Positions 56,281-61,846 of a DNA stretch of 61,846 bases are shown here, piece by piece; position 1 is the first letter of the stretch; each line of letters begins with the position of its first letter. Source of the stretch: Cylindrodendrum hubeiense (Eukaryota > Ascomycota > Sordariomycetes > Hypocreales > Nectriaceae); the NCBI GenBank assembly GCA_014621425.1, contig JAANBB010000236.1:1-61846 (forward strand), in the 5' to 3' direction. The position numbers and the translations under genes are program-made. The notes under the pieces are model-generated. The model was not told the origin of the DNA. It worked only from the letters and a program-made list of their open reading frames with translations, and ran no database searches.

Positions 56281-59200
56281 ATGAATCAAGAACCCCCTAT
56301 CCAGGGCATATCAGCCCTCTTGCCCCAGCTCTACAGCCTATCATTGCGGCAAATACCGGACAGTCCACAATTTCAAGCGCTTCGAAATTCTAACATAGAT
56401 AAGTCCCAGCTTTTGGCTTCTATTTCAGCCACTTCGAAGTCCTCGCACCGGCCACTACACTTGTTGTACCTTCTATTGACAGAGATTCCGGGTCCATGGC
56501 CCACGTTCGATCTCATCAAGTGCCACGACCGGCTCTTCAAACTGCTTTCAGAAGATTCCAAGGCACGGCGCAATGTTGAGTGGGCTTGGCTCGTCGATGC
56601 CACTGCCAAGCTAGTCAAGCAGTCATGTGGCTCGTTTGTTCAATTTATCGGCTGTGACGAGAGGCCCGCCCTACGATCAACTACCATGGACAATTATATC
56701 ACATATCGGGGTTTAAATCACTTCGTAACCAACTTTCGATTGCCAGGCAGTCCACGTCGACCGAAGCCAGTTGTGGGCATCGCGCTTCCTAATGGCCCCC
56801 TATTAGCAGCAACTTGTGTTGCAGTTACCAGCTACTATATAGCAGCACCTATCAACCAGGCAACAGGCCCAGAACAGTTTCAAGCAGATATTCTCCAAGC
56901 TGGGGCGGATTTTATCCTTACGACAGAAGGCGACTACAAAAAGCTCCAGCTGGATGCCTCATGGATTGCAGATCGAAACATCCAGGTCTTTATTTTGAAC
57001 TGGACTCACGGAGATAACATCAACATCCGGACTGTAGCGGGTGGGCCTCTCCGAAGTTGCGATGATATAGCAGAGCCTAATCATGGTGATGATATTGGGA
57101 TGATTTTATTCACGAGCGGCACGTCCGGTACGAAGAAAGTTGTCCCATTGACCACACATTCAATTATAGCCGGTATCGTGTCTGTCAAGGAATCTTGGGG
57201 CTTGGTATCAAGTGATATTTGCCTCAATATGATGCCTCTGTATCATGTGTAAGTTGGTTGAACCGGATGTCTTCGTTTCAAATCTCTAACTGTACGCAGA
57301 GGCGGCCTCGTTAGAAACATATTTGCGCCCATTTTCTCGGGCGGATCAACTGTGTGTTGCTCAGCTTTTGACCCAGGCCTTTTCTGGGATGTCGTTCAGA
57401 ATATTCAACCGACGTGGTACTATGCTTCACCGTCGATGCATTCTGTCATCTTAAGGGAAGTTGATGCACGCCCCGAAGCGTTGAAAAAGAACCGCATCCG
57501 GTTGGCATGCAATGCTGCTGGCGGTCTTCTACCGTCCCTAGCGTACCAACTACGAGATACATTTAACTGTGTTGTTCTTCCTAGTTATGGTATGACAGAG
57601 TAAGATTATCAAGCCAGCTGTTTCTGTTCACTAGTTAATTATCGAACCAGATGTATGCCGATTTCCACTCCACCTCTGGATTACCAACTAGATCGAGAGG
57701 GCACATCCGGCATCAGCACAGGGCCAGAGCTTTGTATCCTAGACGGATCAGAAGCAATGGCATCTCCTGGAGCTGTTGGAAAAATATGCGTGCGAGGCGA
57801 ACCCGTCTTCCCAGGATATCTAAAGCCAGATGGCACCTATGATAGGTCTCCATTCAATGAGGATGGGTGGTTTGACACTGGTGACCTCGGATACATGGAT
57901 GACGACGGGTATCTCTATATAACCGGTCGCAGTAAGGAGGTTATCAACCGCGGAGGAGAACTCATCTCCCCTTTTGAGGTTGAGAATGCTATCATCTCAG
58001 CGTCTATGTCACTGGATTCCCCAATCAGCGGGCGGATCAGTCAAGCACTAGCTTTCTCGGCTTGCCACGACGTCTTACAGGAAGTAGTAGCAGTGGCTCT
58101 TGTTTCACCAGCAAACGAGCCACGAGTGGATCTCAAGGCTCTTCACAATGCTTTGCGGTCGTCTTTGCAGCAAGCGAAATGGCCCGTCTTGATAACCTAT
58201 ATCGATGACCTCCCCAAAAAGAACAACAAGGTCCTGCGTATCAAACTCGGTCAACGGCTTGGAATCCCAGAGATTACAGATGACATGGCATATCTAGATC
58301 GACATTGGGAGGCAGTATGCCCGCCCCCTGATACCGCCATTTCTGTCCCGATCAAAGCTTCACTATGTTCGGTCCAATACAAGGAACTGATTTCGCAAAT
58401 GAAGAACTTGGTCCCAGATACCATTCAAATTTACTGTCGACAGGACCCCCAAAACGGCACAGTCGAAGCTTTCCTGGCCCCAGGAAGTGTTATCGAGAGC
58501 CCATTGGAGCCCGGTGCAGTCGATAACCTTCGGCGGGATCTGGGGCGATCAATTGATAATTTCATGGTACCTGACCAGATTCACGTCATGCCCAATCCAC
58601 TTCCCCGGGGCATATCTGGCAATATCGACGAGGTCCAGCTCCAGGAAGAACTGGATCGGCTATTGTTTGCAACCCTTGAGAAGTTAGGCGCCTCTACAGT
58701 GAGACTGGTGACGAAGGCTTTCGCAGATACGCTGTCACGGCCTCCCAGCAACATTCCGGATGATGTGGACTTCTTCAGCCTCGGCGGCGACTCTCTACGC
58801 GCTGGTCGGCTCATGTCGGTGCTACGTGGCCAATTCAATGTACACCTCCCCATCAGCTTAGTCTTCAATGACGGTACCGTGGCAGCCCTGGTCTCTCACA
58901 TTGATAAGATGCTCAAAACACGTCCTCTCGATGACGGCGATGTCAAGACCGTCGGGTGCTCCGATACATACAGCTCAACGAACCCATTCCTAATGTTAGC
59001 GCAGTTGATTCCAATTGCAGTCGTCTACCCACTGAGGCGAGCATTGCAATGGACTATCTTCATGGTGATGCTCGCATACAGTCAAGTTCTGCCAACCAAC
59101 GACTCTATCCCTGGCAGGTTGCTCAACCTGACGGTCTCCATCACGATATCCCGCATTGTCATCCGGTGTGTTGCGCCCCTGATTGCAATTCTTTGCAAGT

Positions 59201-61482
59201 GGCTCATTATCGGCCGTTACCGCAGGGGGCTGTATCCCATGTGGGGGCTATATCACACCCGATGGTGGATGGTCCAGAAGATCTCGAGCATTTGCGGCAA
59301 AGGTATCTTCAACATGAACGATGCAACCCAGCGCTTCTACTGCCGCCTTATGGGAGCCAAAATTGGCAAAAATGTCAAGCTCAGCGGAGCAGCGCTCGGG
59401 GAATGGGACCTTCTAGATATTGGGGATGATGTTGTCCTCGACCGCTGTACATGCCGACCATTCGCAGCAGAAGGCAACACTACGATGTATCTGGAGCGAA
59501 TCGTGGTTGGGGAGAACTGCTCTATTGGTGTGGCCTCCATTATTACGCCGGGGACGACCATGCCACCCAATACTTGCATCGGCCCCAACTCATCCAGCTG
59601 GGAGATGCAGGATGCGGATGAGGCGTACCGAACTCTCTCGCCAAGTAAGATTGCAAAGCCCCACTGGCTCTTGGTGTGCTTGTTCACCCTGCCACTACGA
59701 CTGATCGCTGGGTTTCTCTCGCTTCTCCCCTGGATGTGTGGGCTTCTCGGCATGGTGATGAACCGGCCGGCCGTCAGCCACTCCCCCATTCGGGACATTG
59801 TCGACTGGTTCACAGAACCAGAGCGAGTGGGTTACCACTATCTTGCACTCGCCTTAAAATCCCTCGTCAGCCCGTTTTTCTTGTTCGGCTTTACAGTGCT
59901 TGTCAAGGCAACACTAGACGCTGCCTTCGGGGAGCTTGGCCCCAGTCCACCACAAGGCCCAGGCTCTATTGCCACCTGGAGGGCAAATCTGATCAAGACT
60001 CTCTGTCCAGTCCCTCGGCTTCATGATGTCACCAGCATGTTCGGGCAGCACTATGAAGCCACATCGGTTGCTCTGAGGATGCTAGGTTCGAGAGTCGGCA
60101 AGCGTGTGTACTGGCCAGGCACTGGACCCGCTATTGGCGACTATCACTTGTTGAACGTTGGGAATGATGTCGTATTTGGTTCGCGCGCTCATCTCGTCAC
60201 CTCGGATGGAACTAGCTCTGAGCCGATCACCATTGGGGACCGCGCCATGATTGCCGACCGTGTCTGTCTTCTTCCAGGGGTCGATATTGGAGACCGCGTC
60301 GTTATGGGATCTGGTGCATTGACGCAGAGGGGCAAGCAATACCCGGCCGGTGGGACCTACGTCGGTTCGAAAGGCGGAGACTCGGTGTGCTTATCAACTG
60401 GTCGCCAACCGCAAGAGAAAGCGACATCCAGGTCGTCAAGAGTGCATCATATGAGCAGTGGCGATACCATAACAGCGCAAGGTGACTCCAAGAAGAAGCC
60501 AGTTGTGCGTACGCACATTCATCACATGAGCAGCGAGGAGACATTAGCAGATAGACGCGGTATTTCACAGCAGCAGCGTCCTGTTGCGGCTGATCCCTTC
60601 ATTATGTCTGACAGCGAGACGGATGAGTGTTCTGAGGCCGACACATCCCCTGGCGACCTTTCACCATTCGGCAGGGCATTTTACTTAAAAATGGCCCCCT
60701 ATCACGTCCTGGGTCCTTTTGCTATATTCTGCTACTCATCCTTCCTGGCCCTATTTGCGTCCCTGTACTGGAATATCGCGAGCATCTCATCGATTCAATT
60801 TGTCAACTTTATCATCAAACAGCTCCTGCCATCTGAAATGAGTGTCTGGTATGACCTCTTGGCCCTCTTTTCACTATCTTTTGTCACCATTGCAGTCCTC
60901 ACCACGGTTCAAGCTGTGCTGGCCCTGACCATGGTGATTGGGGCCAAGTGGGTACTTCTGGGTCGACGCAAACCAGGGAATTTTGATTGGGACAAGTCAC
61001 CATATTGTCAGCGTTGGCAGTTATTTCTAGCTGTCGAGAGACTTCGTCGGCAATGCTACCAGGGAAATGGCGTCCTCGGTCTCCTCACCGGAACAAGTTG
61101 GATCGTTCTATACTTTCGGGCAATGGGAGCTAATATTGGCAACGACTGTGCCCTTTTTGCAAACGGCATGCCAAGTCTAATGTTTACGGAGCCCGACTTA
61201 ATAACCTTGGGAAACCGAGTCGTGGTGGATGATGCCAGTGTGGTTGCACATATCAACACAAGAGGAAGGTTTGACTTGAACAGGCTCGAGATTGGTGATA
61301 GATGTGTGCTTCGGACAGGTAGCAGACTCCTTAGTGGTGCCACGATGCGGAATGACAGTTGCCTACTAGAACATACTCTTATCATGGGGGGAGATGTTGT
61401 GGAAGAGAGGGTGACAATGCAAGGCTGGCCTGCAGAAAGATTCTTAAAAGATAGAACTCTAGAGTATAAGAAGATTAAATAG
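56281..61482 (+). CDS. Pls-like membrane synthetase: adenylation, carrier protein, six TM and three hexapeptide-repeat domains
   Basis: Three exons: 56281-57248, 57300-57599 and 57651-61482, giving 1,699 residues. Adenylation domain at about 120-625: FTSGTSGTKKVV (A3), MPLYHVGGL (A4), LPSYGMTE (A5), FDTGDLGYM (A7), YITGRSKEVINRGGE (A8) and KKNNKVLR (A10). A short second A-type C-terminal subdomain lies at about 640-740 (MVPDQIHVMPNPLPRGISGN). Carrier domain at about 770-840, with phosphopantetheine Ser near 804 in FFSLGGDSLRAGRL. Then two TM, a hexapeptide LbH domain (986-1073), two TM, LbH2 (1234-1322), two TM and LbH3 (about 1580-1686). This is the layout of bacterial epsilon-poly-L-lysine synthetase and the NRPS terminal-domain family (TIGR02353), also reported in Epichloe. 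There is no condensation or thioesterase domain. The product is unproven, but a homopolymer of an adenylated acid made at the membrane is the best inference. Confidence 0.88.
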
Positions 61483-61846
61483 TCAGATAATTAGAAAGAT
61501 AGTTAGAAATATACCCGGGGGGTTGACTAAGTACATATTACGCAGACTCCACTGAGAGCTTAAACTCTCCCCTCTCTCTTAGAGAGGGGGCATAGAACCC
61601 GTACTTGCATTATATATATAACTACCTTTTTTAACTTCTATATAAGTTAGTAGCTTAATCTCTTTTAAATTTAAATCCTATAATCTTTTATATAACTTAT
61701 AAGAACTCTATATTATCTTATAGAATAATTAATATATAAATTATTATTTAGTATTATATTAAGACTTTTATTATAAAAAAGAAATATTTTTATTAAAAAT
61801 ATAAAAGTCTTTTCTTTTAATTATAAATACAATTAATCTTAATTTT
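61483..61846. repeat. AT-rich block at the window end, likely RIP-degraded repeat
   Basis: Downstream of the synthetase stop, composition turns very AT-rich from about 61,590 to the window edge, with long TA/AT runs and no surviving frame. It resembles the island at 38,040-38,345. A short ctctctcttagagagggg inverted repeat lies near 61,570-61,590. The block continues beyond the window. Confidence 0.6.

Noticed and set aside
34287..61482. Adenylosuccinate synthetase and the Pls-like gene as one biosynthetic/resistance cluster
   Set aside because: They are 19 kb apart and separated by seven ordinary housekeeping genes (FIG4 to U1A-like), so a shared cluster is not supported.
1..61846. tRNA genes, rRNA, CRISPR arrays and intact transposons
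   Set aside because: Visual search for B-box-like GGTTCGAATCC patterns, regular spaced repeats, terminal repeats and transposase/RT motifs gave nothing convincing; a tool search (tRNAscan-SE, RepeatMasker) would be decisive.

Overview
The window is nuclear DNA of a filamentous ascomycete (Pezizomycotina, most likely a Sordariomycete). Evidence: short introns (about 45-70 nt) with GTRNGT-type donors and CTRAC-type branch points; typical fungal genes (Zn2Cys6 regulator, ANP1 mannosyltransferase, Asi-type RING ligase, RPB8, ELP4, SEN34, MTR3, GEA-type ARF-GEF, FIG4, TTI2, CCA1, SYF1, VMA8, U1A); and AT-rich blocks that look like RIP-degraded repeats. The species cannot be fixed by eye. I saw no convincing tRNA, rRNA, CRISPR array or intact transposon.

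Layout. 0.7-6.7 kb: a Zn2Cys6 activator, a HEI10/CCNB1IP1-type meiotic RING protein, and a repeat-rich orphan-like protein. 8.5-32.4 kb: a housekeeping block of YND1 apyrase, Hikeshi/OPI10, a YJR142W-type Nudix hydrolase, RPB8, ELP4, SEN34, an Asi-type membrane RING ligase, MTR3, ANP1 and a GEA/GBF1 Sec7 protein. 32.4-38.9 kb: an accessory-looking interval with a decayed Myb/SANT-like gene, an adenylosuccinate synthetase cut into 22 exons, a cluster of CACRTGAC motifs and a 300-bp AT-rich island. 39.1-54.2 kb: a second housekeeping block of FIG4, TTI2, CCA1, a small unknown protein, SYF1, VMA8 and a two-RRM U1A/U2B''-like protein. 54.2-61.8 kb: a gene-poor stretch with an ORF relic, then a 1,699-residue membrane synthetase, ending in a second AT-rich block.

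Two features stand out. The last gene (56,281-61,482) has the layout of epsilon-poly-L-lysine synthetase (Pls): adenylation, carrier protein, then six membrane segments enclosing three hexapeptide-repeat domains. Its adenylation domain, however, looks acyl-CoA-ligase-like, and an apparent leftover NRPS A-domain C-terminal piece sits before the carrier, so the product may not be poly-lysine. The adenylosuccinate synthetase (34,287-37,416) reads as an intact 424-residue enzyme only when 21 introns are removed, including around microexons of 5 and 11 nt. Neighbouring genes have 0-7 introns.

Exon models were built by hand from splice signals, reading-frame closure and family motifs. Every joined model closes in frame, but none is transcript-verified.
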